DNA of 64,000 nt. It comes from Bin80 sp965215475 (lineage in GTDB: Bacteria > Bacteroidota > Rhodothermia > Rhodothermales > Bin80). Made by a program: the position numbers and the translations under genes. This document shows positions 8,634-17,611 of the stretch, in pieces. The DNA lies in contig OZ244061.1 in assembly GCA_965215475.1 (NCBI GenBank), forward strand, positions 2,542,001-2,606,000, read 5' to 3'. Each line of letters begins with the position of its first letter. Positions within the stretch are counted from its first letter, which is position 1. Below the pieces are notes generated by a model, which saw only the letters and a list, made by a program, of their open reading frames with translations, did not search any database and was not told where the DNA came from.

Positions 8634-9761
8634 ATGACCTTAGGAATAGTTCGCGCTTCCGCACCGGGAGAACATCGAGTCGCATTAGTGCCCAAAGTAG
8701 TTTCTACTCTGACCAAGAAGGGGTTGGAGGTTCAAGTAGAATCCAAGGCAGGTGAGGGGGCTCAGATTACGGATGATGCATTTCGTGAAGCAGGTGGAAA
8801 CATTGTGTCGGGACAGGACGCATGGGGATCAGATATCATTGCATTGGTAGGGCCACCATCGGAGGATGAGATGCAGTGGCTCAAATCGGGAGCGGTTCTC
8901 GTTGGATTCCTCCAGCCGCTTGATGCGCCCGAGCGAATAAAGCAATTAGCTGGCCGGGAGGTGACTGCGCTATCCATGGAGCTGGTTCCCCGGATCTCTC
9001 GCGCACAGAAAATGGATGCGCTCAGCGCCATGGCTTCTTTGGCTGGCTACAAGGCAACACTGATCGCCGCGAATTATCTTCCTAGATTTTTTCCCTTGTT
9101 AACGACAGCAGCGGGTACGATCCGACCTGCAAATGTGACGGTTCTGGGAGCTGGTGTTGCCGGGTTACAAGCCATTGCAACCGCGCGTAGGCTCGGGGCT
9201 CGTGTATGGGGATACGATATTCGTGAAGCCGCCCGAGAAGAAGTCAAAAGCCTTGGCGCCCAGTTTGTTGAGTTAGATCTCGAAATCAATGATATGCAGG
9301 ATGAAGGTGGATATGCCAAGGCATTGATGGAGGCCAAGGCGAAGCAGCAGGTAGAACTGCTGGTTCCTCATCTAGCCAAGTCGGATGTAGTGATCACTAC
9401 GGCTTTGATCCCAGGGCGCAGTGCTCCAACCTTAGTAAGCCAAAAAGCAGTTGAATCTATGGCCCCCGGCAGTGTGATTGTTGACCTTGCAGCGGTAAGC
9501 GGAGGGAATTGCACATTGACGACGGCAGATGAAGTGGTCGTCCATCAGGGGGTCCAAATTATTGGCTATACGAATCTCCCATCCATGGTGCCTACAGACG
9601 CCAGTTTCCTTTATGCGCGCACCGTTACGGCGATGATCAGCGAATTTGTTCAGGATGGAGCGTTTCAACCAAATTTTGAGGATGAAATCTTCAAGGCTTC
9701 CTGTGTTTGTCACAATGGGAATATTGTACATGAACGCATTCTCAGGATAATCAAATCATAA
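8634..9761 (+). CDS. pntAA: NAD(P) transhydrogenase subunit alpha, part 1 (NAD-binding)
   Basis: Domain I of proton-translocating transhydrogenase, the soluble NAD(H)-binding part. The N-terminal half has the alanine-dehydrogenase/PNT fold (APGEHRVALVPKVV at residues 9-22 and MELVPRISRAQKMDALSAMA around 116-135). The NAD-binding motif VLGAGVAGLQAIATARRLGA lies near 170-189. In this organism the alpha subunit is split into separate PntAA and PntAB genes, as in Rhodospirillum. At 375 residues it is complete. A 71-bp gap after serC separates the two operons and should hold a promoter or readthrough region. It is followed five bases later by pntAB. Confidence 0.93.
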   Translation: MTLGIVRASAPGEHRVALVPKVVSTLTKKGLEVQVESKAGEGAQITDDAFREAGGNIVSGQDAWGSDIIALVGPPSEDEMQWLKSGAVLVGFLQPLDAPERIKQLAGREVTALSMELVPRISRAQKMDALSAMASLAGYKATLIAANYLPRFFPLLTTAAGTIRPANVTVLGAGVAGLQAIATARRLGARVWGYDIREAAREEVKSLGAQFVELDLEINDMQDEGGYAKALMEAKAKQQVELLVPHLAKSDVVITTALIPGRSAPTLVSQKAVESMAPGSVIVDLAAVSGGNCTLTTADEVVVHQGVQIIGYTNLPSMVPTDASFLYARTVTAMISEFVQDGAFQPNFEDEIFKASCVCHNGNIVHERILRIIKS

Positions 9762-9765
9762 TGCC

Positions 9766-10041
9766 ATGACTCCATACTCGCTCTTTATACTGGCCATGTT
9801 TATTGGTCGGGAGGTTTTGAGCAAGGTCCCTCAGACGTTGCATACGCCTCTGATGTCCGGATCCAATGCTATCAGCGGAATCACCATTGTTGGTGCCTTA
9901 GTGTCCGCCGGAATGGTAGGAGGAGTATGGGCCAAATGGATTGGTGTATTTGCCTTGGTTTTTGCGACGATTAATGTTGTAGGAGGATTTATGGTGACGG
10001 GGCGGATGCTGCAGATGTTTAAGAAGAAATCCACGGAGTAA
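9766..10041 (+). CDS. pntAB: NAD(P) transhydrogenase subunit alpha, part 2 (membrane)
   Basis: A 91-residue membrane protein forming the alpha-side part of domain II, the proton channel. It contains about three hydrophobic segments and the typical start SLFILAMFIGREVLSKVPQTLHTPLMSGSNAISG, with the conserved LHTPLMSGxNAISG loop. A second ATG at 9761 overlaps the pntAA stop but is in another frame, so 9766 is the start. The stop overlaps the pntB start (TAATG). Gene order pntAA-pntAB-pntB is the canonical three-gene arrangement. Confidence 0.93.
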   Translation: MTPYSLFILAMFIGREVLSKVPQTLHTPLMSGSNAISGITIVGALVSAGMVGGVWAKWIGVFALVFATINVVGGFMVTGRMLQMFKKKSTE

Positions 10042-11435
10042 TGCCTTTAGGACTCATTGAGGGAATCTATCTTCTTTCTGCAATCTTGTTTATTACAGGA
10101 TTGAAAAGATTGCAGTCTCCTGTTACAGCACGGTCGGGTAACCAGCTCGCAGCTCTCGGAATGCTGCTTGCAATCATTGTCACACTCTTTTCCCAGAAAA
10201 TTCTCACTCCAGTAGAGATGATAAGTGGCTTAGTGGTTGGAGGATTGATCGGCATTGTACTGGCAAAGCGTGTTCAAATGACAGCAATGCCTGAATTAGT
10301 AGCAGCCTTCAACGGGTTCGGAGGCTTGGCTTCCGCGCTTGTGGCGGCGGCTGAAATCGTCCGGGTCGCCCTTGAACAGGAGATGGTGAGTGAGATCACT
10401 CCGAATGCATTTCCGTATCTGAGTGTGCTGGTGGGGATGGTGACATTTTCCGGGAGTCTTATTGCATTCTTGAAGCTTAGCGGTAAGATGACAGGAAATC
10501 CGATTGTGTTTCCTGGACGATATGTGGTTCTAGTGATCTTTCTAGCTTTGATCACGGCTTCCATCACATGGACCTTTTTTGGTGGAGAAATCCTTCTATG
10601 TTTTTTAATTCTTGCCGGTTTATCTCTGATTTTTGGGATCCTGATTGTCCTTCCTATTGGCGGGGCCGATATGCCCGTCATTGTAGCATTTTTGAACGCG
10701 CTTTCTGGATTAGCTGCAGCGGCAACGGGGTTCGTATTGTCCAATACCGTTCTGATCGTCAGTGGTGCACTGGTTGGAGCTTCAGGGATTATGTTAACCA
10801 ATACCATGTGTGTTGCCATGAATCGGAAATTCTGGCAAGTCATGGTTGGAGGTTTTGGGGGCGATTCTGATGAGGATGGAGCAGGAAAGCTGGCAGATGG
10901 GCGCACGATTACCTCTACGACCTCGGATGATACGGCAATCATGCTCAGTTATGCGCGTAAGGTCATTATTGTGCCGGGTTACGGGTTAGCAGTTGCCCAG
11001 GCTCAGCACCAGGTACGGGAATTAGCGGATGTATTACAGGCGCAAGGTGTAGAGGTTAAATATGCCGTGCATCCTGTTGCGGGGCGTATGCCGGGGCATA
11101 TGAATGTACTTTTAGCAGAGGCGAACGTGCCCTATGACTCATTGTTTGAGATGGATGAGATTAATCATGAGTTCGATTCGACCGATGTAGCACTTGTGAT
11201 CGGAGCTAATGATGTTGTGAATCCTGCGGCTCGTCATGACCGATCAAGTCCAATCTACGGGATGCCAATCCTGAATGTTGATCAGGCCAAGACGGTCGTA
11301 TTTCTGAAGCGAAGTATGCGACCGGGATATTCTGGAGTCCAGAACCTTCTGTTCTTTGAGTCAAACACACGTATGCTTTTTGGGGATGCTAAGGATTCAG
11401 TGGCGGAGTTGATTACTGAAGTCAAGGCTGTTTGA
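10041..11435 (+). CDS. pntB: NAD(P) transhydrogenase subunit beta
   Basis: The 464-residue beta subunit combines the rest of the membrane domain (about eight to nine hydrophobic segments in residues 1-260) with the NADP(H)-binding domain III. Domain III shows KVIIVPGYGLAVAQAQHQVREL, the pyrophosphate-binding loop (~residues 309-330), then VKYAVHPVAGRMPGHMNVLLAEANVPYD and VVNPAARHDRSSPIYGMPIL. With PntAA/AB it couples hydride transfer from NADH to NADP+ to proton re-entry, supplying NADPH. The stop overlaps the TTG start of the next gene. Confidence 0.94.
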   Translation: MPLGLIEGIYLLSAILFITGLKRLQSPVTARSGNQLAALGMLLAIIVTLFSQKILTPVEMISGLVVGGLIGIVLAKRVQMTAMPELVAAFNGFGGLASALVAAAEIVRVALEQEMVSEITPNAFPYLSVLVGMVTFSGSLIAFLKLSGKMTGNPIVFPGRYVVLVIFLALITASITWTFFGGEILLCFLILAGLSLIFGILIVLPIGGADMPVIVAFLNALSGLAAAATGFVLSNTVLIVSGALVGASGIMLTNTMCVAMNRKFWQVMVGGFGGDSDEDGAGKLADGRTITSTTSDDTAIMLSYARKVIIVPGYGLAVAQAQHQVRELADVLQAQGVEVKYAVHPVAGRMPGHMNVLLAEANVPYDSLFEMDEINHEFDSTDVALVIGANDVVNPAARHDRSSPIYGMPILNVDQAKTVVFLKRSMRPGYSGVQNLLFFESNTRMLFGDAKDSVAELITEVKAV

Positions 11436-11899
11436 ATTTGAACAAGCAACCGAACAGCAATAATTGCTTTGTGTGTGGTCGCAATAACCCCCACGGCCTG
11501 TACATGTCTTTTTATGATAATGGAGAGGATGAGGTGGTATCACATTACAGCGTTCCCCGATCGTTTGAAGGATATCCAGGAATTGTTCATGGAGGGGTGC
11601 AAGCAGCGATCCTAGACGAGATCATTGGGCGCGTATCTCTGATCGAAGATTTTCATGCATTTATGATGTCGGTCCGGCTTGATGTAAAGTATCGGCATCC
11701 GGTCCCTGTGGAAGTATCGCTTCATATTGTCGCCAGACGGGAGGTGATCGGAGATCGCTTCGCCAGAGCAGTAGGGATGATTTATCTGCCGGACGGAACG
11801 TTAGGATCCGAAGCATCCATTAAACTGGTACGTCTTCCAGAAGAAATTCGTACAGGTGTGGATGTTTCTCAGGAATTCGGTTGGCGCGTGGATCCATAA
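11432..11899 (+). CDS. PaaI-type hotdog-fold thioesterase
   Basis: A 155-residue single hotdog domain. The N-terminal CFVCGRNNPHGLYMSFYD segment (residues ~11-28) and the core GYPGIVHGGVQAAILDEIIGR, with the HGG and Asp/Glu of the active site, match acyl-CoA thioesterases of the PaaI/YiiD-like group. SVRLDVKYRHPVPVEVSL is the central strand region. I take the TTG at 11432 as start because it overlaps the pntB stop and no ATG precedes the CxxC segment. The acyl-CoA substrate is unknown. It probably forms the last gene of the pnt operon. Confidence 0.75.
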   Translation: MNLNKQPNSNNCFVCGRNNPHGLYMSFYDNGEDEVVSHYSVPRSFEGYPGIVHGGVQAAILDEIIGRVSLIEDFHAFMMSVRLDVKYRHPVPVEVSLHIVARREVIGDRFARAVGMIYLPDGTLGSEASIKLVRLPEEIRTGVDVSQEFGWRVDP

Positions 11900-11981
11900 G
11901 AGATCTAGATTTTGGTAGAAGTCATTAGAATAATGCCTAGGTTCTCGTAGGGGTGATTTTGGATTTTTGTCTTTTATTGTA

Positions 11982-12035
11982 GGTTCTATCACGAACCATG
12001 GTTAAGAGACCAATATATGTACTGAATAAGGGGGG
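11982..12035. repeat. ISL3-like terminal repeat relic ending in TGAATAAGGGGGG
   Basis: Bases 11982-11995 (GGTTCTATCACGAA) match the inward-reading right terminal repeat of the ISL3 element ending at 52021. The next ~30 bases diverge, and the segment ends with TGAATAAGGGGGG at 12023-12035, a 13-mer also present at 1056-1068 (minus) and 1334-1346. This is probably a solo end or small non-autonomous derivative. The surrounding 11900-12134 contains no recognisable gene. Confidence 0.45.
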
Positions 12036-12134
12036 ATCAAATTCATTCTTAGTGGAGAAAACTCCATGATAGAAACATCGTGCCCATATGAAGAGGTTTT
12101 GAGCACGAATATTGTGAGTAACGTAGAAGAATTT

Positions 12135-12809
12135 TCACTGGCGTGAAATCATCTCCCGCAATACGGGCATCAGAGCTTCCCAGACTGTATCAGCAATTTT
12201 TTGCTGTCCGGCGGCATTGGGATGAATTCCATCGGATTGGTTCAACTCAGTAACTCCGCCGACTCCTTCCAGAAGAAAGGGGATCAGTTCGGTATTCATT
12301 TCATCTGCTACGGCAGGAAAAATCTCCCTGAATTCTTTCTGAAAGATTGGACCCAAATTAGGAGGGACCTGCATTCCAGCAATCAGAATACTTACAGCAG
12401 GGTTAGCCTCCCTTGCTTGGTGAATGATTTGTGTCAGGTTGCTTTTTGTCATGGCTGGTGAGAGTCCTCGCAGGCCATCATTCGCCCCAAGAGCAATAAC
12501 TAGGATGTCGGGAGGGTTTTCCAGTTGCCAGACAAGACGTCTCAATCCCCCGGCAGACGTGTCTCCACTTACGCCGGCATTGATAAGAGTTACAGGCAAT
12601 TTTAATGAATCGATGCGTTCCTGTAAGAGAGAAGGATAGGCTTCTTCTTGAGGAAGCCCATAGCCAGCGGTCAAACTATTTCCCAGAAAAAGTACACGGG
12701 CCAATGTATTCTGGGGGTTTTGCGCAACCACTGACCTTGTTGGTAATAGAACACAGAGGCAGATTCCTGTGTATAGGACGATGCTGATTTGAGCAAAACG
12801 AATAAACAC
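12135..12809 (-). CDS. tesA: Arylesterase / lysophospholipase L1-like GDSL hydrolase
   Basis: An SGNH-family esterase or acyl-thioesterase of 224 residues with an N-terminal signal peptide (residues ~1-29, cleavage after VVAQ), so it is periplasmic. Block I is FLGNSLTAGYGL with the nucleophilic Ser, block II is INAGVSGDTSAGG, block III GANDGLRG, and block V DGIHPNAAG with the catalytic His and Asp. It is transcribed divergently from the ABC transporter genes that begin 12 bp away. The same tesA / ybbA / ybbP neighbourhood is conserved in E. coli and many other bacteria, supporting the identification. The actual lipid substrate is not known. Confidence 0.88.
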   Translation of the reverse strand: MFIRFAQISIVLYTGICLCVLLPTRSVVAQNPQNTLARVLFLGNSLTAGYGLPQEEAYPSLLQERIDSLKLPVTLINAGVSGDTSAGGLRRLVWQLENPPDILVIALGANDGLRGLSPAMTKSNLTQIIHQAREANPAVSILIAGMQVPPNLGPIFQKEFREIFPAVADEMNTELIPFLLEGVGGVTELNQSDGIHPNAAGQQKIADTVWEALMPVLREMISRQ

Positions 12810-12820
12810 TTTAAGATCTA

Positions 12821-13516
12821 ATGCTTGAGGTTACTAAGCTTACGAAAACATATCAAAGTGGGTCCCGATTATTGACCGTTTTGGATAAAATCACATTTTC
12901 TCTGGGTAATGGTGAGGTCTGTGCGGTCGTGGGGCCTTCTGGCAGTGGAAAGACAACGTTACTGGGGTTATGTGCGGGGTTGGATTCACCAACTTCAGGT
13001 AACGTGAAATTGGCCGGGTATGACCTTGAAGGCTGTTCCGAAGGAGAACGAGCAAAAATTCGGCGTGATTTTGTTGGATTCGTCTTTCAGACGTTCAAAC
13101 TCATTCCAACCTTGACGGCACTACAGAATGTAATGGTTCCACTGGAACTCAGCGGGAAGGGGAGTGCTCGTCAACACGCCCTGGAGTTACTGACCGAGGT
13201 TGGACTCAAAGGACGTGCACATCATTATCCGGTTCAGATGAGTGGGGGAGAGCAGCAGCGGGTTGGTCTTGCAAGAGCCTTCATTAACCGCCCAGCCATT
13301 CTTTTTGCCGATGAGCCAACAGGCAACCTGGATACGGCAACAGGTAATAGAATTGAAGAACTACTCCTTGATTTGAATCGCACAGCAGGTACGGCCCTGG
13401 TTGTGGTGACGCATGATCTAGAATTTGCCCGGTCATGCCACCGGATTCTTGAGCTTCAAGCCGGTCAGGTTATTCGGGATTATCAAGCCGCAGAAGTAGC
13501 GCACGCAGTGGCATGA
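12821..13516 (+). CDS. ybbA: ABC transporter ATP-binding protein, YbbA/LolD type
   Basis: A 231-residue cytoplasmic ATPase of the MacB/LolD/YbbA group. Walker A is GPSGSGKTTLL (residues ~39-49), the Q-loop is FVFQTFKLIP, the signature is MSGGEQQRVGLARAF, Walker B is ILFADEPTGNLD, and the switch His is in VTHDLEFA. The stop overlaps the start of the permease gene by four bases, and the pair sits divergently from tesA. This arrangement defines the YbbA-YbbP pair, a mechanotransmission-type ABC system whose substrate is unresolved. An envelope lipid or lipoprotein role is inferred from the link to TesA. Confidence 0.88.
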   Translation: MLEVTKLTKTYQSGSRLLTVLDKITFSLGNGEVCAVVGPSGSGKTTLLGLCAGLDSPTSGNVKLAGYDLEGCSEGERAKIRRDFVGFVFQTFKLIPTLTALQNVMVPLELSGKGSARQHALELLTEVGLKGRAHHYPVQMSGGEQQRVGLARAFINRPAILFADEPTGNLDTATGNRIEELLLDLNRTAGTALVVVTHDLEFARSCHRILELQAGQVIRDYQAAEVAHAVA

Positions 13517-16032
13517 GAAATGCCTGGATCTTTCGTATGGCATGGTGGGAAAGTCGTGGGAGTCGCCGACGACTACTCATCTTCCTCTCATCAATGATTG
13601 TTGGGGTTGCCCTCTTGGTAGCACTCTCTTCCACGTCAGAGAGTCTACAGTACAGCGTAGATCAGCAGGCACGCGAACTCCTGGGAGCAGATATGCGGTT
13701 TTCAAATAACCGGCCATTTGATGAGCTTACCCAAGTTGGTATTGATACGATTGGGGTTGCCAAAGCCCAAAGAGTGTCTACCTTGTCGGTGGCCTATTTT
13801 CCCTTGCAGAATCAATCTCGCTTAGTCGGTGTCTATGGAGTAGAAGATGCCTATCCTCTATATGGGGATCTGAAATCTGATCCGGTGGAGGCTTCAATTC
13901 AGTTCAAAGAAAGATCGGGAGCCCTAGTAGATCAAGGTTTGATGCAGAAGTTGGGGATTCAGACTGGAGATACGGTCCAGATTGGTCAACATAGATATGA
14001 AATCTCAGGCTCACTCGAGCGTGCCCCCAGCGAGACAGAGATCGGTATGTTTATCATGCCTTCGGTCTATGTACCTCTTGCCGCATTGGATACCGTGCTT
14101 CTTGGCTTCGGAGCGATGGCCAATTATGAGATCTATGTAAAACTTGCCCCAGATGAAGACCCAGAAGCTATCCGTGATTCCTTATATAAGGATACGAATG
14201 TTTTCAACGCAAATATTGATACAGTCGCGGAACAGAGAGAGAATTGGGAACAGGCATTGAGGTTTTTCAATCAGTTCCTAGGCCTAGCGGGCTTTGGTGC
14301 ACTCATATTGGGTGGGTTGGGAGTTGGGGGAGCGATTCGTGCACATGTTCGCCGTTGCCTGGATAATATTGCGGTATTGCAATGCTTAGGTGCGGGGAAT
14401 GGGGGCGTTTTTTCGATTTATTTTTTTCAGGCGTTTATTCTGGGATGCATTGCGGGGGTACTGGGATGTTTTGGGGGAGCACTGGCCCAATTACTCATCC
14501 CTTATGCCATCAGTCCATTCCTGCCATTTGAGGTTGCATTTCGTCTGTCATGGTCAAGCATGGCGATGGGCTTTGGAGTTGGTTTGTTTGTAACATTAAT
14601 TTTCGCGATCCTGCCTTTGATGGATGTGCGCGGAGTATCCCCATTGCGGGCACTTCGTTCCAATATTGAGCCTCTGACTCCTGCACGTGCCCGCTTTTTG
14701 GCATATATTTTCATTGTCGGAGGACTGATTGTGATTGCGGCGGCCCAGTCAGGAAGTTGGGTTGTCAGTGGGTACTATGCGCTAGCGATCATCATTGCTT
14801 TCGGGGCACTGGCCCTCGTGTCAAAACTTCTTATGTGGATCACCCAGAAATTGACGGGGCGGATTCCATTTTATCCACTTCGTCAGGGGTTTGCAAACTT
14901 ACATCGCCCCGGGAATCAGACCCTCTTAGTTATGTTGGCCCTTGGGCTTGGTACATTTATTGTCATGGTCCTACTGATCAGCGAGAGCACGATCGTAAAA
15001 CAGATGAATATGGTAGGAGGCACCGGGCGACCAGACATGATTTTCTTTGATATCCAGAATGACCAATTAGATGGAGTGACGCAACTGATCGAAGAGCAGA
15101 GTTGGCCCATCATTGATAGTTCTCCGATCGTGAATATGAGATTGCATGCAATTGGTACGCAGACAGTAGAGGAGCTGGTCAAAGACTCTACTCGTGAATT
15201 CACATGGCCGCTCACACGCGAGTACAGGTCCACCTATAGGGCTGCTCTCACGGATGCAGAAACACTCGCCAGTGGGACCTTTATCGGGGCGTATCAGCCA
15301 GATTCTGCTTTTGTCCCAATCTCCGTGGAAGATGATTTTGCACGAACAGAGTTGGGCTTAGATATGGGAGATACGCTTGTTTTTAACGTTCAAGGAAGAC
15401 GGATTCCCACAAAAATTACCAGTTTTCGAACCGTAGATTGGGAGCAGATGCGGTCAAATTTCTACGTCGTCTTTCCCTCGAATATTTTGGAAGACGTTCC
15501 ACAAACGCACATTATTACAAGTCGTAGTGGAGGCAGCACCTCCCCAGATTCTTTGCAGTCAATGGTGGTCGCGAGGTACCCGAATGTTACGGTGCTCAGC
15601 CTTGAGGCAATTATTCAAATCATTCGTGAAGTTCTTGATCGTATTCGATACGCAATCCAGTTCATGGCATATTTTTGCTTCATTGCGGGGATTCTAGTTT
15701 TAATCGGTTCTCTTTTGATTGGTCGATTGCAACGAATTGAAGAAAGCAGTCTACTGAAAACGCTAGGAGCAAGCCGGAAGCAGCTCCTGATCATCACAAT
15801 GGCGGAGTATTCGGTCTTGGGATTTTTGTCTTGTGCAACCGGATTAATTTTATCTTTGGTTGCCGGATGGATTCTATCGATTACAGTCTTCGAACTTCCA
15901 TTGGCAGTAACCAGCCAGTCCGTTCTTGCGGTGATTGCTGCGGTGATAGGATTGACCCTGATGATCGGATTCCTGAGTAACCGTAGTGTTTATGATCGAT
16001 CGGTACTTTCCGTACTTCGTGCAGAGGGATAA
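13513..16032 (+). CDS. ybbP: ABC transporter permease, YbbP/FtsX family
   Basis: An 839-residue membrane protein with the duplicated FtsX/MacB-type architecture. A first transmembrane segment at residues ~20-45 is followed by a large extracytoplasmic domain (~50-250). A bundle of about four to six helices follows (~255-480), then a second periplasmic domain (~500-690) and a final three-helix FtsX domain (~715-835, including SSLLKTLGASRKQLLIITMAEYSVLG). The length and double-domain layout fit YbbP rather than LolC/E or MacB. It overlaps the ATPase gene. It presumably partners with YbbA in membrane-lipid or toxic-compound handling, but the substrate is unknown. Confidence 0.85.
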   Translation: MRNAWIFRMAWWESRGSRRRLLIFLSSMIVGVALLVALSSTSESLQYSVDQQARELLGADMRFSNNRPFDELTQVGIDTIGVAKAQRVSTLSVAYFPLQNQSRLVGVYGVEDAYPLYGDLKSDPVEASIQFKERSGALVDQGLMQKLGIQTGDTVQIGQHRYEISGSLERAPSETEIGMFIMPSVYVPLAALDTVLLGFGAMANYEIYVKLAPDEDPEAIRDSLYKDTNVFNANIDTVAEQRENWEQALRFFNQFLGLAGFGALILGGLGVGGAIRAHVRRCLDNIAVLQCLGAGNGGVFSIYFFQAFILGCIAGVLGCFGGALAQLLIPYAISPFLPFEVAFRLSWSSMAMGFGVGLFVTLIFAILPLMDVRGVSPLRALRSNIEPLTPARARFLAYIFIVGGLIVIAAAQSGSWVVSGYYALAIIIAFGALALVSKLLMWITQKLTGRIPFYPLRQGFANLHRPGNQTLLVMLALGLGTFIVMVLLISESTIVKQMNMVGGTGRPDMIFFDIQNDQLDGVTQLIEEQSWPIIDSSPIVNMRLHAIGTQTVEELVKDSTREFTWPLTREYRSTYRAALTDAETLASGTFIGAYQPDSAFVPISVEDDFARTELGLDMGDTLVFNVQGRRIPTKITSFRTVDWEQMRSNFYVVFPSNILEDVPQTHIITSRSGGSTSPDSLQSMVVARYPNVTVLSLEAIIQIIREVLDRIRYAIQFMAYFCFIAGILVLIGSLLIGRLQRIEESSLLKTLGASRKQLLIITMAEYSVLGFLSCATGLILSLVAGWILSITVFELPLAVTSQSVLAVIAAVIGLTLMIGFLSNRSVYDRSVLSVLRAEG

Positions 16033-16056
16033 TCGATCTGGTATAGAATCTTCTAA

Positions 16057-16746
16057 ATGAATACGTTGAATCAAATTCGTGATCGGATCCATCAAGTGCA
16101 GGAAAAAATTATGGGTGCTTGTCGCCGTGCAGGGCGTAGGGAAGAAGAAATCACGCTCATTGCCGTGACGAAAACCTGGCCTTCCGAGCTAGTTGCAGCA
16201 GCATCTGCGGCCGGACTCACAGATTTTGGAGAAAACAAAGTACAAGAATTGATTGCAAAAGCTCCTCTTTTTCCTGATCGAAACTGGCATATGATTGGAC
16301 ATCTGCAGAGAAATAAGGCACGTCAAGTTGTCGCGAATGCCAAAGAATTTCATGCCCTTGATAGCATTCGACTAGCTCAGGCACTCAACCGTCATGCCGA
16401 AGAGGCAGCTCGAATACTTCCCTGTTTTCTACAGGTAAACGTATCCGGAGAAGCATCGAAATTTGGACTAGATCCCGCTAGGGTGGGGAATGTCGTGAAG
16501 GAATTGAGTGACTGTGAATCCATTCGGTTGGTAGGACTCATGACCTTGGCATCGCCAGATCCCGAGAAGGTGCGTGAGGAATTTCGTCTACTAAGAAGTA
16601 TACGCTCTAAATATGAATATTTAACAGGTTCAGGATTATCTATGGGGATGAGTGGGGATTACGAAATAGCGATTGAGGAAGGAGCTACCCATATACGTGT
16701 CGGTTCTGCCCTGTTTGGACCAAGAAAGCCACTCATTAAGACATAA
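16057..16746 (+). CDS. yggS: YggS/PROSC-type pyridoxal phosphate homeostasis protein
   Basis: A 229-residue single-domain TIM-barrel protein that binds PLP and controls vitamin B6 and amino-acid homeostasis. The PLP-lysine is in LIAVTKTWPSE (~residue 36-40). Further family motifs are FGENKVQELIAK, NWHMIGHLQRNKAR, FLQVNVSGEASKFG, LVGLMTLAS and the phosphate-binding C-terminus LSMGMSGDYEIAIEEGATHIRVGSALFG. It starts 24 bp after ybbP and its end lies 10 bp before punA, so it may be co-transcribed with them. Confidence 0.93.
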   Translation: MNTLNQIRDRIHQVQEKIMGACRRAGRREEEITLIAVTKTWPSELVAAASAAGLTDFGENKVQELIAKAPLFPDRNWHMIGHLQRNKARQVVANAKEFHALDSIRLAQALNRHAEEAARILPCFLQVNVSGEASKFGLDPARVGNVVKELSDCESIRLVGLMTLASPDPEKVREEFRLLRSIRSKYEYLTGSGLSMGMSGDYEIAIEEGATHIRVGSALFGPRKPLIKT

Positions 16747-16756
16747 TCAGATTCAG

Positions 16757-17608
16757 ATGGAAGAAAATATTCCCGACTCCCAAACACAGGTGGCACAAGT
16801 AGAAGAGGCGGTGGCTGCAATTCGTACACACACCCAGATGCAACCCCATGTTGGTTTAATCCTAGGTACAGGGTTGGGAAAGCTGACAGAGGAGATTGAG
16901 GTTGCCCATCGGATTCCTTATGAGTCAATCCCGCACTGTCCTGTGTCGACTGTAGAATCCCACGGAGGAGAACTTCTTGTGGGTACGCTTCGAGGAGTTC
17001 AGGTGGTGTGTATGAAAGGGCGTGTACATGTGTATGAAGGATACAGTGCCCGTGAAGTGGCGTTTCCCGTTCGGGTCATGGCCAAACTTGGCATCTCAAG
17101 CTTAATGGCTTCAAATGCGTGTGGTTGCATGAATCCAGACTATCGTCGTGGGGATGTGATGCTACTTTCAGATCATATAAATCTGCAAGGAGTCAATCCC
17201 CTGGTGGGACCAAACGTAGATGCTTGGGGGCCCCGATTCCCGGATATGAGTGAACCGTACGATGTTGAACTACGTCAGTATGCGAAGCAGGTTGCCAAAG
17301 TCCATGCAATCCAGCTTCATGAGGGGGTATATGTCTCTGTCTTGGGGCCTTGTTTGGAAACCAAGGCAGAGTATAAATTCTTGCGGACGATCGGTGCGGA
17401 TGTGGTCGGGATGTCGACAACCCCGGAAGTTACGGTTGCTAGGCATATGGATTTGCGCGTGATGGCGGTGAGTGTAATCACGGATGAATGTTTTCCTGAT
17501 ACGCTCCAGCCTTTGACATTAGACGATGTTATTGAAGCAGCAGGGATTGCAGAGCCAAAACTGTCTGCGATCATGTCTGGTGTTGTCGAAAAACTTGCTC
17601 GTGGATAG
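16757..17608 (+). CDS. punA: Purine-nucleoside phosphorylase (trimeric, PNP-I type)
   Basis: Phosphorolyses purine (deoxy)ribonucleosides to the free base and (deoxy)ribose-1-phosphate for salvage. The phosphate-binding Ser/Gly loop is GLILGTGLGKL (residues ~35-45), followed by VSTVESHGGELLVG, MKGRVHVYEGYS, ASNACGCMNPDYRRGDVMLLSDHINL and GPCLETKAEYKFLRTIGADVVGMSTTPEV. The base-binding VITDECFP is near the C-terminus. The frame could open 28 codons earlier inside yggS, but the ATG at 16757 gives the usual ~283 residues and a clean N-terminus. It ends three bases before ileS. Confidence 0.92.
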   Translation: MEENIPDSQTQVAQVEEAVAAIRTHTQMQPHVGLILGTGLGKLTEEIEVAHRIPYESIPHCPVSTVESHGGELLVGTLRGVQVVCMKGRVHVYEGYSAREVAFPVRVMAKLGISSLMASNACGCMNPDYRRGDVMLLSDHINLQGVNPLVGPNVDAWGPRFPDMSEPYDVELRQYAKQVAKVHAIQLHEGVYVSVLGPCLETKAEYKFLRTIGADVVGMSTTPEVTVARHMDLRVMAVSVITDECFPDTLQPLTLDDVIEAAGIAEPKLSAIMSGVVEKLARG

Positions 17609-17611
17609 TCA

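Noticed and set aside
10274..10942. A 222-codon minus-strand ORF.
   Set aside because: Antisense to the conserved membrane part of pntB.
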